Part shown: positions 17,326 through 25,723 of the stretch, piece by piece
How the letters are laid out: each line of letters begins with the position of its first letter
Numbering within the stretch: the stretch's first letter is position 1
DNA from: an uncultured Collinsella sp.
GTDB lineage: Bacteria > Actinomycetota > Coriobacteriia > Coriobacteriales > Coriobacteriaceae
Reading direction: 5' to 3'
Length of the DNA: 64,000 nt
NCBI GenBank assembly: GCA_900758375.1
Contig: CAAERJ010000009.1
Location: 1 to 64,000 of the forward strand
Translations under genes and position numbers: made by a program
Notes under the pieces: generated by a model
What the model was told of the DNA's origin: nothing
Databases searched by the model: none
What the model saw: only the letters and a program-made list of their open reading frames with translations

Positions 17326-17664
17326 ATGGCAACCAAAGAAGAAATCTCGATGGTTGGATTCGAGATTGTCGCATATGCAGGTGACGCCCAGACCGATCTG
17401 CTTGCAGCGCTCGATGCTGCTCGCGAGGGTGACTTTGAGAAGGCCGAGCAGCTGCACAAGGATGCCAGCGATGCACTCATCGGTGCCCACGACACGCAGA
17501 CCAAGCTGCTTTCGCAGGAGGCCGGCGGTGGCGAGATGGAGATGACCTTCATCATGGCCCATGCTCAGGATACCCTCATGACTACCATGATTCTGGAGAA
17601 GCAGGCCCGCTTTACCATCGATGCCTACAAGCGCATCGCCGAGCTCGAGGCCAAGCTCGCCTAA
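17326..17664 (+). CDS. lacF: PTS lactose-specific EIIA component
   Basis: The 112-aa soluble protein passes phosphate from HPr to a Lac-type EIIB. It aligns along its length with LacF: GFEIVAYAGDA near the N-terminus and the phospho-histidine H79 in IMAHAQDTLMTT, with D82 conserved. It is the only EIIA-Lac in the window, while three EIICB permeases lack one, so it probably serves all three. It is monocistronic: a terminator follows at 17695. Start ATG 17326 has GAAAGGAACGCAAT upstream. Two TGTTC sites and one 21-bp repeat pair precede it, so it is likely under shared rather than cassette-specific control. Confidence 0.94.
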   Translation: MATKEEISMVGFEIVAYAGDAQTDLLAALDAAREGDFEKAEQLHKDASDALIGAHDTQTKLLSQEAGGGEMEMTFIMAHAQDTLMTTMILEKQARFTIDAYKRIAELEAKLA

Positions 17665-17694
17665 CGAGCCCTCACAACCAAGCCCCCTTCCAAA

Positions 17695-17727
17695 AGCTCT
17701 GCCGCTACCCGCGGCAGGGCTTTTTCT
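17695..17727 (+). terminator. Terminator of lacF
   Basis: AGCTCTGCCGC pairs with GCGGCAGGGCT, then TTTTT. Confidence 0.88.
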
Positions 17728-17756
17728 GTCCTCCTCCCCGCAACTCATCCCGAGAT

Positions 17757-17805
17757 AGTCATTGGGGACGTTCTTAAACGACTAGTCATTGGGGACAGTC
17801 TTGGT
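17757..17805. repeat. GGGGACGTTC/GACTAGTC repeat fragment
   Basis: TAGTCATTGGGGACGTTCTT and a second GTCATTGGGGACAGTCTT occur in tandem, sharing words with the palindrome at 1-180. Only one arm orientation is present, so this copy looks degenerate. Confidence 0.6.
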
Positions 17806-17889
17806 GCGCTCCGTTCGTCCTCCCGTTCGATTTTTGCTCGGTGGGTATACTTTCTTTCGCATTAAACGCCGGACTGAGGAGGTATCCAA

Positions 17890-18912
17890 ATGCCGGATAA
17901 CGGGTCAATACAAAAAAGAGACGCGCACGAGATGGCTCATGGGCGTCCTGTCCAGATAACCGAGCACACGACGGTAACAGAGCTGCAGCCCAGCCTGTCC
18001 GATGTCGTGTGCGCAAACAAAAAGCTGCAGATTGGCTTTATCGTTGCGCTCGTGGTCCTGGCGCTGCTGTCGGGCTTTATAGCTCGTCCGCATTTCGCCG
18101 ATACCAAAACTTGGGACTCCACCATCGAGGTCATCGATCAAAAGAAAGGTAACGTACTGGCGCTCACGACCTCGTGCGTTGCTCTATCTGCGGGCATTAC
18201 CGCGCTGCCGGGTGATACGGGAACGCCGGTCGCCGAGCAGCTCGCGCAGCTTTCAGGCAACCTTGGTATCGTGCTTGCCGTGCTATATCTAGAGAAATAT
18301 TTGCTCACGATTTTGTGGTCGGTTGGCCTGGGCATCTTAATCCCGTTTGCGTTGGTGCTCTTTGCGGTGTCGCTCGGCATTCACGGGCGCTGGAGCACGA
18401 GCGCTGTCCTGCGCCGTGTGGCGACGCGCGTGCTGGTGGTTGCCGTGATCGGCATGGCGCTCGTGCCCGCGAGCGTATGGGTGTCGCAGAAGGTCGATGA
18501 AACGTATCGCGTAAGTATTGAGCAAGCTGAGCAAAAGGCTGCGGATGCGGCCGACACCACGGACAAGTCAGCCGAGACCAGCTCAAAATCGAACAAGAAA
18601 AAATCCGAGGCCACGGAGTCCAAAAACGTGCTCGAGCAGTTGACTGATGGGGCCTCGAGCCTTGTTACGTCGGTGACCAGCGGCGCCAAGCAGATGACCG
18701 ATGAGATCGTGCGGCAGGTGACCGATCTGATTGAAGGCGTCATCGTGATGATCGTGACTTCGTGCGTTATCCCGCTGCTGGTGCTCGTGGCGTTTCTGTG
18801 GCTGGGCCATACCCTGCTGGGGATCGATATTTCCGGCCCGGCGAACTATTTGACGGGCCGCTTTCTGAGCGCTCCTTCCAAGCACGCCAAAAAGGGCGGA
18901 CAGTCCGAGTAA
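17890..18912 (+). CDS. Membrane protein of unknown function
   Basis: I do not recognise this 340-aa protein. It has a hydrophobic segment near residues 47-65, a hydrophobic stretch near 125-150 (VLAVLYLEKYLLTILW then a second helix), another near 170-195, and a C-terminal one near 285-310. Between the last two lies a low-complexity charged region rich in Ala, Ser, Lys and Asp (about 205-250), likely outside the membrane or cytosolic depending on topology. GGAGGTATCCAA gives a strong ribosome site. It stands between lacF and lacA but has its own terminator at 18947, and nothing in it suggests a sugar role. No signal peptidase site is evident. Confidence 0.75.
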   Translation: MPDNGSIQKRDAHEMAHGRPVQITEHTTVTELQPSLSDVVCANKKLQIGFIVALVVLALLSGFIARPHFADTKTWDSTIEVIDQKKGNVLALTTSCVALSAGITALPGDTGTPVAEQLAQLSGNLGIVLAVLYLEKYLLTILWSVGLGILIPFALVLFAVSLGIHGRWSTSAVLRRVATRVLVVAVIGMALVPASVWVSQKVDETYRVSIEQAEQKAADAADTTDKSAETSSKSNKKKSEATESKNVLEQLTDGASSLVTSVTSGAKQMTDEIVRQVTDLIEGVIVMIVTSCVIPLLVLVAFLWLGHTLLGIDISGPANYLTGRFLSAPSKHAKKGGQSE

Positions 18913-18946
18913 CTAAAACAGCTGTATATACCGGGGAATACCGCCG

Positions 18947-18983
18947 AAGGGCGGCCGAGATGCGTTCTCGGCCGCCCTTTTTG
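18947..18983 (+). terminator. Terminator after the membrane protein gene
   Basis: AAGGGCGGCCGAGA pairs with TCTCGGCCGCCCTT, followed by TTTTG. Confidence 0.9.
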
Positions 18984-19019
18984 TTTGTTGAATACGTGAC
19001 AAGCCGGGCATTCCCTGAA

Positions 19020-19050
19020 TCCAAACGGTCAGCAATCATCCGTAAACGGT
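19020..19050 (-). promoter_or_regulatory. 21-bp-spaced direct repeat before lacA
   Basis: TCCAAACGGT (19020-19029) and CGTAAACGGT (19041-19050) are 21 bp apart. The consensus ACCGTTTNCG reads on the minus strand here, opposite to lacA, unlike the other six pairs. It lies about 170 bp before the gene. Confidence 0.5.
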
Positions 19051-19053
19051 ATT

Positions 19054-19130
19054 TGTTCAAAAAAGAACAAAGATAAACAAATAGTTGTTGCAGTTACTGT
19101 TCGAATGTGTTCAAATAAACATGAACAGTG
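19054..19130. promoter_or_regulatory. Cluster of TGTTCAAA half-sites before lacA
   Basis: TGTTCAAAAAAGAACA (19054-19069) is a perfect palindrome. TGTTCAAATAAACATGAACA lies at 19109-19128 and a TGTTCGAATG lies between them. They resemble the TGTTC-TTTGAA sites before lacF and the DeoR gene, suggesting control of lacAB by a DeoR-type repressor. Nothing else is seen in the 309-bp gap. Confidence 0.5.
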
Positions 19131-19221
19131 AAGAACCGCACATTCAGATGCCCGGACCTGAACGCGATTCAACACTTCCAAACAGAAACTACGCACCTGC
19201 GTATCTCTCAAGGAGGATGTC

Positions 19222-19650
19222 ATGAGGGTTGTAATCGCTTCCGATGCCGACGGTATGTCGATGAAGGAGTCCATCAAGGAGATGCTCATCGCCGACGGTC
19301 ACGAGGTCGTCGACTATTCCGAGACCCCTGCCGCGGACTTTGTCGATTCCGCGACCGCCGTTGCCAAGGACCTGCTGGAGCACAAGGATTCCCAGGGCTT
19401 CGCATTCGATAAGTACGGAGTCGGCTCCTATATGGCCGCCGTCAAGATTAAGGGCATGGTCGTCGCCAACATTTCCGACGAGCGTTCCGCCTACATGACC
19501 CGCGAGCACAACGGCTCGCGCATGGTCACCATGGGCCCGGGCGTTGTGGGCACCGAGGTCGCCAAGAAGATCGCCCGCGAGTTCCTGCGCGCCCAGTACG
19601 CCGGCGGCCGTCACCAGATCCGTGTCGACATGCTCAACAAGATGGCCTAA
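19222..19650 (+). CDS. lacA: Galactose-6-phosphate isomerase subunit A
   Basis: The 142-aa protein with LacB converts galactose-6-phosphate to tagatose-6-phosphate. It is a RpiB/LacAB-fold protein that matches LacA in SDERSAYMTREHN around residue 88 and in the C-terminal GGRHQIRVDMLNKM. CAAGGAGGATGTC precedes the ATG. It is the first gene of a run lacA-lacB-lacX-lacC in one direction with gaps of 63, 119 and 56 bp, most likely one operon. Confidence rests on near-colinear similarity to the Gram-positive LacA family. Confidence 0.95.
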   Translation: MRVVIASDADGMSMKESIKEMLIADGHEVVDYSETPAADFVDSATAVAKDLLEHKDSQGFAFDKYGVGSYMAAVKIKGMVVANISDERSAYMTREHNGSRMVTMGPGVVGTEVAKKIAREFLRAQYAGGRHQIRVDMLNKMA

Positions 19651-19713
19651 CGAGAGCCACCGAGAACTCGAACTTCTACCTCAACTTGTGAATTCAGACG
19701 AAAGGACGTTCTG

Positions 19714-20238
19714 ATGAAGAAGACCATCGCAATCGGTTGCGACCATATCGTTACGGACGAGAAGATCTATCTGGCCGACCGCCTGGAGCAGGCTGGCTAC
19801 AAGGTGCTCGATTGCGGCACCTACAGCCACACCCGTACGCACTACCCCATCTACGGTAAGGCCGTGGGCGAGGCTGTTGCCAGCGGCAAGGCCGACTTTG
19901 GCGTGGCCCTTTGCGGCACCGGCATCGGCATCACCAACGCCGTCAACAAGGTTCCCGGCGCCCGCTGCGCCCTGGTTCGCGACATGACCTCTGCCCTGTA
20001 TGCCCGTCGCGAGCTCAACGCCAACATCGTGGGCTTTGGCGGCAAGATCACCGGCGAGTTCCTGATGGCCGACATCATGCTTGCCTTCCTGGAGGAGCCC
20101 TACGAGAAGACCCCCGAGCACGATGCCCTGATTGCCAAGATCGATGCCTGCAATAAGGCCGACGCCGAGGCTCAGGCTGACCCGCACTTCTTTGACGAGT
20201 TCCTCGAGAAGTGGGACCGCGGCGAGTACCATGATTAG
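19714..20238 (+). CDS. lacB: Galactose-6-phosphate isomerase subunit B
   Basis: The 174-aa subunit begins MKKTIAIGCDHIVTDEK, carries the RpiB-type active-site segment FGVALCGTGIGITNAVNKVPG (about residues 62-82) and LVRDMTSALYARRELNAN, and ends with the LacB signature DPHFFDEFLEKWDRGEYHD. It forms the catalytic isomerase with LacA. The gene follows lacA by 63 bp with its own GAAAGGACG ribosome site. Product tagatose-6-phosphate is passed to the kinase at 21296. Confidence 0.96.
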   Translation: MKKTIAIGCDHIVTDEKIYLADRLEQAGYKVLDCGTYSHTRTHYPIYGKAVGEAVASGKADFGVALCGTGIGITNAVNKVPGARCALVRDMTSALYARRELNANIVGFGGKITGEFLMADIMLAFLEEPYEKTPEHDALIAKIDACNKADAEAQADPHFFDEFLEKWDRGEYHD

Positions 20239-20357
20239 CGGGTATCCGGCGTAATTAACTAGTCCGTTGACGGCTCGCGTTTCTGTGAGGGGGCGCGGGC
20301 CGGTTTTCTATCAGCCCTATTGACTTGGCGGGCTGTCGTAAGAAAGGGAAGGCTCCT

Positions 20358-21239
20358 ATGGAGTTTGTTCTTGATAACGGCTCTGTCCGCATTGCGTTGA
20401 GCACGGCTGGCGGATCGTTCACTTCTATTGCGGCCAACGGCCGTGAGTACCTGTGGCAGGGCGACCCGGCGGTCTGGTCGGGCCAGGCACCCATTTGTTT
20501 CCCGATCTGCGGCGGCCTTCGTGACGGTCGCGCGATGACCATGGGCGGCCGCGAGGTCAAGCTTGCCCGTCACGGCTTTGCTCGCAAACAGGAGTGGAAG
20601 CTCGAGGAGCAGGGCGACAACATGGTCGCGCTGAGCCTAAGCTCTGCCGACCATGCCGAGTTGCTCGAGCAGTACCCGTATCCGTTTAAGATCGTTGCTC
20701 GTTACACGATCGATGCGGAGAAGGTGGCTGTGTCGTACGAGGTGACCAATGAGGGCACCGAGGACATGCCGTTCTTTGTGGGCGGTCACCCCGGCTTTAA
20801 GTGCCCGCTCGACGAGGGCGAGTCCTATGACGACTACGAGCTCCGTTTTGAGCAGCGCGAGGCCGCCGAGCTCTGTACTGCCGTTCCCTCGACGGGCCTG
20901 ATTGACGTTGAGCATCGCAGCAAGAACCCGATGGTTGGCCATGACCTGTCGCTGACCCACGAACTCTTTGACTTCGCGGAGACCATCTTTGACGTACTCG
21001 AGAGCCGCGTGGTTACGCTTACCAAGAAAACCGAGGACAAGGGCGTGCGCCTGACGTTCCCCGATATGCCGTACCTGATTGTGTGGAGCAAGCCCGAGGG
21101 CGACTTTGTGGCCGTGGAACCGTGGGGCGGCCTGTCCACCTGCTCAGACGAGGACGATATCCTGGAGCACAAGCGCGGCTGCCTGGTGGCCAAGCCGGGG
21201 GAGACCGTTACCCGCGGCTTTGAGATCGAGATCCTTTAA
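20358..21239 (+). CDS. lacX: Aldose 1-epimerase-family protein, LacX-like
   Basis: The 293-aa protein belongs to the galactose mutarotase fold but differs from the galM product at 248: it has the LacX/YeaD-like pattern WQGDPAVWSGQAPICFPICGG and FVGGHPGFKCPL. LacX accompanies lacABCD in lactococcal operons and its exact role there is not settled; anomer conversion of a phosphosugar is the usual guess. The start at 20358 has GAAAGGGAAGG at good spacing; an upstream in-frame ATG at 20325 lacks one. It lies between lacB and lacC, consistent with one transcript. Confidence 0.82.
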   Translation: MEFVLDNGSVRIALSTAGGSFTSIAANGREYLWQGDPAVWSGQAPICFPICGGLRDGRAMTMGGREVKLARHGFARKQEWKLEEQGDNMVALSLSSADHAELLEQYPYPFKIVARYTIDAEKVAVSYEVTNEGTEDMPFFVGGHPGFKCPLDEGESYDDYELRFEQREAAELCTAVPSTGLIDVEHRSKNPMVGHDLSLTHELFDFAETIFDVLESRVVTLTKKTEDKGVRLTFPDMPYLIVWSKPEGDFVAVEPWGGLSTCSDEDDILEHKRGCLVAKPGETVTRGFEIEIL

Positions 21240-21295
21240 CGAGCTATCGTATGTTTGGGGCCGCGCGTGCCGTGCCCCGGGAACAGGAGTTCAAC

Positions 21296-22231
21296 ATGAT
21301 TCTGACCGTTACCATGAACCCGTCGATTGATACGCGCTATCAACTCGACAAGCTGATTATCGACGATGTTAACCGTGTGACGCCCGAAAAGACCGCTGGC
21401 GGCAAGGGCCTCAACGTGAGCCGCGTGCTGCTGCAACTGGGCGACGATGTGCTCGCGACCGGTCTGCTCGGCGGCCACATGGGTGCCTATATGGCCGAGC
21501 TTATGGATGCCGACGGCGTCAAGAACGACTTTGTGCCCATCGCCGGTGAGACGCGCATTTGCCTGAATATCCTGCACGAGGGCAATCAGACCGAGCTGTT
21601 GGAGAGCGGCCCGCAGATCGCCCCGGCCGAGCTCGAGGCTTTTACGGCCAAGTTTGCCGAGCTTGCAGCGAAGGCGGACGTTGTGACGCTTTCGGGCTCG
21701 CTGCCGCGTGGCGTCGATTCCGGCTACTATGCCGAGCTCGTCAAGATTGCCGAGGAGGCGGGCGCCAAGGTGCTGCTCGACACCTCGGGTGCATCGCTGG
21801 AGGCCGCGCTGGAGTCCGACGCTAAGCCTGAGCTCGTAAAGCCCAACCTGACCGAGATTAACGGCCTGCTGGGTACGTCCTTTACGACCGATGATGTCGA
21901 TGCCCTGCGCGAGGCGCTTGCCGCTGATGGCCGCTTTGCTGGTATTCCCTGGGTTGTCGTCTCGATGGGCGCCGCCGGCTCGGTGGGCTTCCATGAGGGT
22001 CGTGCGTTCCGCGCCAAGACGCCCGCGATTGAAGCTGTGAACGCGACGGGTTCCGGCGACTCGACCATCGCCGGCTTTGCGCATGCCATTGCAGCTGGTG
22101 CCGACGACGTAACGGTGCTCAAGACCGCCAATGCCTGTGGCAAGCTCAACGCCATGGATCCTAAGACCGGTCACCTGGTCATGGATCGCTGGGACGAGGT
22201 CTACAACAGCGTTGTCGTGACTGAACTGTAG
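21296..22231 (+). CDS. lacC: Tagatose-6-phosphate kinase (PfkB family)
   Basis: The 311-aa PfkB-family kinase phosphorylates tagatose-6-phosphate to tagatose-1,6-bisphosphate. The N-terminus MILTVTMNPSIDTRYQLD, the substrate motif TAGGKGLNVSRVL (about residue 36-48) and the anion-hole/catalytic motif NATGSGDSTIAG (about 246-257) are intact. It could also act on fructose-1-phosphate, as the subfamilies are close, but its place after lacA, lacB and lacX favours tagatose. I use ATG 21296 after ACAGGAG rather than the upstream ATG 21251. A strong hairpin begins 2 bp after the stop and is part of the structured element at 22233. Confidence 0.9.
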   Translation: MILTVTMNPSIDTRYQLDKLIIDDVNRVTPEKTAGGKGLNVSRVLLQLGDDVLATGLLGGHMGAYMAELMDADGVKNDFVPIAGETRICLNILHEGNQTELLESGPQIAPAELEAFTAKFAELAAKADVVTLSGSLPRGVDSGYYAELVKIAEEAGAKVLLDTSGASLEAALESDAKPELVKPNLTEINGLLGTSFTTDDVDALREALAADGRFAGIPWVVVSMGAAGSVGFHEGRAFRAKTPAIEAVNATGSGDSTIAGFAHAIAAGADDVTVLKTANACGKLNAMDPKTGHLVMDRWDEVYNSVVVTEL

Positions 22232-22232
22232 G

Positions 22233-22379
22233 GTTACGGCGTTTTACCAAACGCCGTAACGGCTCGACGCTGCAAACGCCCCTAAGCGGCAATCTGACGT
22301 TCAATCGTCGGGCATGACCAGAAGGTCAATGTCCTCCTCTTTCACGTCACCTTGCTCGCTTGGGGGCGTTTTCGCTGAC
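22233..22379 (-). repeat. 147-bp structured element, copy 1
   Basis: Right after the lacC stop comes hairpin GTTACGGCG-TTTTACCAAA-CGCCGTAAC. A second long stem follows, with AACGCCCCTAAGCGGCAATCTGAC near 22273 (given only in part) and its partner ending GGGGGCGTTTTCGCTGAC at 22379. Inner hairpin TGACCAGAAGGTCA is also present. Copies with the same conserved internal text but different, still complementary stems are at 34975-35122 and 53135-53282, each touching the 3' end of a gene. Confidence 0.85.
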
Positions 22380-22408
22380 AATGCCAAGACATCGATGTTA
22401 CTTTGGTC

Positions 22409-22468
22409 GCAAGTGGTCATTGGGGACGTTCTTGTTTGACTAGTCGTTTAGGAACGTCCCCAATGACT
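22409..22468. repeat. GGGGACGTTC palindrome
   Basis: GTCATTGGGGACGTTC and GAACGTCCCCAATGAC form an inverted repeat around a TTTGACTAGTCG centre. It belongs to the family seen at 1-180 and 53048. It lies in the convergent lacC-galT gap, beside the 147-bp element. Confidence 0.8.
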
Positions 22469-22560
22469 ACACTCAAAAACGGCGCCCGTTGGCGATGTTG
22501 CCGGCGGGCGCCGCTGTCGCGTAGGCGCTATTCGTTGAGTGCGTGCGTTCGGGCTCGCTG

Positions 22561-24189
22561 CTACAGCGAGTCGATAAAGCGCTGCTGGGCGGCGCGTCCT
22601 GCCTCGTCCCACTTAAAGACTCCGGCGTTGTCGAGCACGTGGCCAAACACCACGCCGACCTCTTCGTGCAGGATGTCGATGGCGTTGTCGGCCGTAAGCT
22701 CGTCGGCGCGGCGGGCAAAGACGTCCTCAGCCCATGCGGCGTGGCTGCGGCAAAGGTCGTCGCCCTCGAGCGCGCCGGCAAGGTCGTAGCTGGCATCTGC
22801 CTTGGCCGCCAGCAGGTGCTCGCGGACAGCGCCGAGCTCGGGAACCAAGCGCGGCGGCAAAATGGCCAGGCCCATGACCTCGATCAGGCCGATGTTCTCC
22901 TTTTTGATGTGGTGGTACTCAGCATGCGGATGGAATACGCCCAGCGGATGCTCGTCGGTCGTGATGTTGCAGCGAAGCGCCAGGTAGGCCTCGTAGATTT
23001 CGCCGCCGGCGTTGCCGCGGGAGTCCACGCGGCGAATGACGGGCGTCACGGTGTTGTGGGCCACGCCGTCGGCCGTGTGTGCGATGACGCCAACCGACTC
23101 ATCGGTCCACTCGCGCCAGGCAAGGATAATCTTCTCGGCGGCGTCGAGCAGCTGGGCGCGGTCGTGCGATCGTAGTCGCAGCACCGAAAGCGGCCACTGT
23201 AACACGGTACCGATGACCTGGTCAAAGCCCGGCACGCTAAACTGCGAGACCTCGGCGGCGTGCATCATGGGGAACTCGTGCGCGCCGCCCTGGAAGTGGT
23301 CGTGCGACAGAATCGAGCCGCCCACGATGGGCAGGTCGGCGTTGGAGCCAATGAAGTAGTGCGGGAACAGGTCGACAAAGTCGAGCAGGCAGGTCAGCCC
23401 CTTGCGGTCGACGTGCATCGGACGATGCTCGGAGCTCATGGCAATGCAGTGCTCGTTAAAGTACGCGTACGGGCTGTACTGGAAGCCCCAGCGCTCGCCG
23501 TCGAGCTGGATGGGGATGACGCGCAGATTCTGGCGGGCGGGGTGAGCGCCGCCGTCGGCTGCGGCGGAGCGTCCGGGATAGCCCTCGTTTTCGATGCAGA
23601 GCTGGCAGGCGGGATACTTCTCGCCCGTGTTCTTAGCTGCACCTGCCGCGGCGATATCGCGCGGGTCCTTCTCAGGCTTGGACAGGTTGATGGTGATCTC
23701 CAGGTCGCCCCAGTTGGTGGGGGTGCTCCATTTGATGTTGCGCGCGATGGCGGCGCGGCGCACGTAGCCGGCGTCGCAGCACAGACCGTAGAACCAGTCG
23801 GTCGCGGCGCGGGGCTCGTTGACGCCCATGCGGCCGTTGAACTCCTCGTTTACAACCGAAGGCCTCGGCATGAGCGCGCCCATAATGCGCATGGCAATGC
23901 GGTCGCGGCCAGACGCCGTGTCCTCGGCGGCGCCGTTGGCAACGGCAGCCTCGGCAAGCGCAGCAAGCGTGCCCTCTAGGTCAAAGTCGGGGAGTGTATC
24001 GGGGTGCAAGAGCGAGAGTTTCTCAACCTGGAGCGCCCAGGCCATGTCGAGCGCGGGGCCCGTGGCGCCGATGCACTCCAAAATGGTGTTGTAGGCCCAG
24101 ATGCGGTCGTCCTGTCCGATCATCGATCGGTGGATAGCGTACTCGATCAGGTTCTGCGCAGCCTCGCGCACGTCAGTCATTACAGCCAT
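22561..24189 (-). CDS. galT: UTP/UDP-glucose-hexose-1-phosphate uridylyltransferase (GalT type 2)
   Basis: The 542-aa enzyme exchanges UMP between UDP-glucose and galactose-1-phosphate. It is of the long Firmicutes/Actinobacteria type: HDHFQGGAHEFPM near residue 298 and HPHAEYHHIKKENIGLIE near residue 408 carry the metal/catalytic histidines typical of this group. It overlaps the galK stop; the sequence TAATG also offers an ATG at 24180, nine bases downstream, but AAGGGGGC spacing favours 24189. galK-galT form one operon on the minus strand under the LacI operators at 25428-25509. No galE is in the window, so UDP-galactose must be recycled by an epimerase elsewhere. Confidence 0.93.
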   Translation of the reverse strand: MAVMTDVREAAQNLIEYAIHRSMIGQDDRIWAYNTILECIGATGPALDMAWALQVEKLSLLHPDTLPDFDLEGTLAALAEAAVANGAAEDTASGRDRIAMRIMGALMPRPSVVNEEFNGRMGVNEPRAATDWFYGLCCDAGYVRRAAIARNIKWSTPTNWGDLEITINLSKPEKDPRDIAAAGAAKNTGEKYPACQLCIENEGYPGRSAAADGGAHPARQNLRVIPIQLDGERWGFQYSPYAYFNEHCIAMSSEHRPMHVDRKGLTCLLDFVDLFPHYFIGSNADLPIVGGSILSHDHFQGGAHEFPMMHAAEVSQFSVPGFDQVIGTVLQWPLSVLRLRSHDRAQLLDAAEKIILAWREWTDESVGVIAHTADGVAHNTVTPVIRRVDSRGNAGGEIYEAYLALRCNITTDEHPLGVFHPHAEYHHIKKENIGLIEVMGLAILPPRLVPELGAVREHLLAAKADASYDLAGALEGDDLCRSHAAWAEDVFARRADELTADNAIDILHEEVGVVFGHVLDNAGVFKWDEAGRAAQQRFIDSL

Positions 24190-25385
24190 GCCGCGTAAGC
24201 CCCCTTGTCAGAAATTGCGTAGTGGCGGGCAGAGCCCTCGCCCAGCCAGCCGTTCATCTTGGTGATGAAGGTGTCGACCAGGTCGAGCGGCACGAAGGCC
24301 TGGATGGTGCCACCAAAGCCGCCACCGTGGATACGGACGGCGCCTCGGCCGTCGAGGACATGCTCGGCCAGTGCCAGGGCGTACATGGAAGGCTGCTCGG
24401 AGCCCAGCTTGGCAACGATATTCTGCAGGTACATGGCAGAGCTGGCGCCGGACTCGCGCGTCAGGACCAGGAACTGGTCGATGTCGCCGGCGTTGAGCGC
24501 TGCCCAGCGCTTGTCGACCAGGCCGTTTTCGTACCAGTAGTGAACGGCGCGCAGGCAGGCACGGTCGCCCAGCTTGGCGCGCAGCTCGGGGAGCTTGGCG
24601 TCAAAGTCCGCCACGTTTACCTCGCACAGGCGTGCCTTGCCAAACTCGGCAGCGACGTCCTGCATCTCGCGCGGAACGGCGGCGTAGTCGTCGGTAGCTG
24701 CCACATGGTCGGCGCCAACCTTAACGAGCACGAGCGCATAACCGTGATCCTCAAAATTGAGCTCGAGCTTCTGGGTTTTAGGCTGAGCCTGGTCCTCAAA
24801 GTCCATGTAGGCAAGGCCGCCCAGGCACACAGCGGCCTGGTCCATCAGACCGCAGGGCTTGCCATAGTAGTTGTTCTCGGTGCGCTGGCTCATCTGGGCG
24901 AGTGCGACGGGCTCGATGGCGGGTGCGCCCCAGAGGGTTTCCATGGCACGACCGTACGCGGCCTCGACGGCGGCAGAGCTGGAAAGGCCGCCGCCCGAGG
25001 GGACGGAGCAGGTGAAGGCGAAGTCGAAGCCGTGGGGCTCAACACCCAGAGCAGCGATTTCGTGGGCCATGCCGCGGACGAGGCTCGCGGACGTGCCCTT
25101 CTCGGACGCTTGAATATCCAGCGTGTCGAGCATGATCTCAAAGGTGGGGTAGCCCTCGTCGGCGACGCGGACCTTGTTGGAGTCGGTTGCCACGGCGATG
25201 CCGTCGACAGCGACATCGAGCGAGCCGGCGATGACGTGGCCACCCTCGTGGTCGGTGTGGTTGCCACTGATCTCGGAACGGCCGGGCGCGTGCACATAGA
25301 GCACCTGGCGATCGCCGATGGTGCCAAACTCCTCCTCAAACAGCTTGGTGAGCGTGGCGAGTGTCTTTTCGTCGGGGGTGGTCAT
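24180..25385 (-). CDS. galK: Galactokinase
   Basis: The 401-aa GHMP kinase phosphorylates galactose at C1. The galactokinase signature is present but altered, GRSEISGNHTDHEGG (about residues 33-47) instead of GRVNLIGEHTDY. The ATP motif PSGGGLSSSAAVEAA (about 120-134) and the C-terminal GGGFGGTIQAFVP are conserved. I start at ATG 25385 with AAGGAAAGGA upstream; an upstream ATG at 25457 would run through an operator. It is first in the galKT operon, divergent from the LacI at 25724. Confidence 0.94.
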   Translation of the reverse strand: MTTPDEKTLATLTKLFEEEFGTIGDRQVLYVHAPGRSEISGNHTDHEGGHVIAGSLDVAVDGIAVATDSNKVRVADEGYPTFEIMLDTLDIQASEKGTSASLVRGMAHEIAALGVEPHGFDFAFTCSVPSGGGLSSSAAVEAAYGRAMETLWGAPAIEPVALAQMSQRTENNYYGKPCGLMDQAAVCLGGLAYMDFEDQAQPKTQKLELNFEDHGYALVLVKVGADHVAATDDYAAVPREMQDVAAEFGKARLCEVNVADFDAKLPELRAKLGDRACLRAVHYWYENGLVDKRWAALNAGDIDQFLVLTRESGASSAMYLQNIVAKLGSEQPSMYALALAEHVLDGRGAVRIHGGGFGGTIQAFVPLDLVDTFITKMNGWLGEGSARHYAISDKGAYAAWL

Positions 25386-25427
25386 GGGGGTCCTTTCCTT
25401 GGCGCGCACGGGTGAGTTTTGCGTCGT

Positions 25428-25509
25428 TATGAGTACGTTAACAACTTGAAGCGGCATGAACTCAGCATCTACGATGCCGCACGTTACGGGCTATGTTAAC
25501 GTACTCATA
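25428..25509. promoter_or_regulatory. Paired LacI operators of the galKT operon
   Basis: TTATGAGTACGTTAACAA (25428-25445) and TATGTTAACGTACTCATA (25492-25509) are inverted copies of the same site with centres 64 bp apart, one on each side of the presumed galK leader. They keep the ATG-NNN-ACGT-NNN-CAT frame with AGT in the variable half. Confidence 0.75.
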
Positions 25510-25538
25510 ACACAACGCTTATCACTTTTTGAGAATCT

Positions 25539-25569
25539 GGTAATCGGTAGAAATTCGGCCGTGAACGGT
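25539..25569 (-). promoter_or_regulatory. 21-bp-spaced direct repeat, candidate activator site (galKT)
   Basis: GGTAATCGGT (25539-25548) and CGTGAACGGT (25560-25569) are 21 bp apart. Their reverse complements ACCGATTACC and ACCGTTCACG point towards galK. Confidence 0.6.
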
Positions 25570-25614
25570 ATTGCCGTATGGACTTATAGAGCAGAAGAGT
25601 TGCGGATTGAAAAA

Positions 25615-25632
25615 GTAGAGTACGTTAACATG
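25615..25632. promoter_or_regulatory. Third LacI operator, before lacI4
   Basis: GTAGAGTACGTTAACATG matches the galKT operators at the AGTACGTTAACAT core and lies about 92 bp before the LacI GTG, suggesting autoregulation. Confidence 0.6.
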
Positions 25633-25723
25633 CGTCCGACGATAGCGGGCTTCGGCGCGGGGTGTGTTTCTGCCCGGGCCGGCATTCACGCTATTCAGAT
25701 CTCGCAAGGGTGAAGGTGATCCT

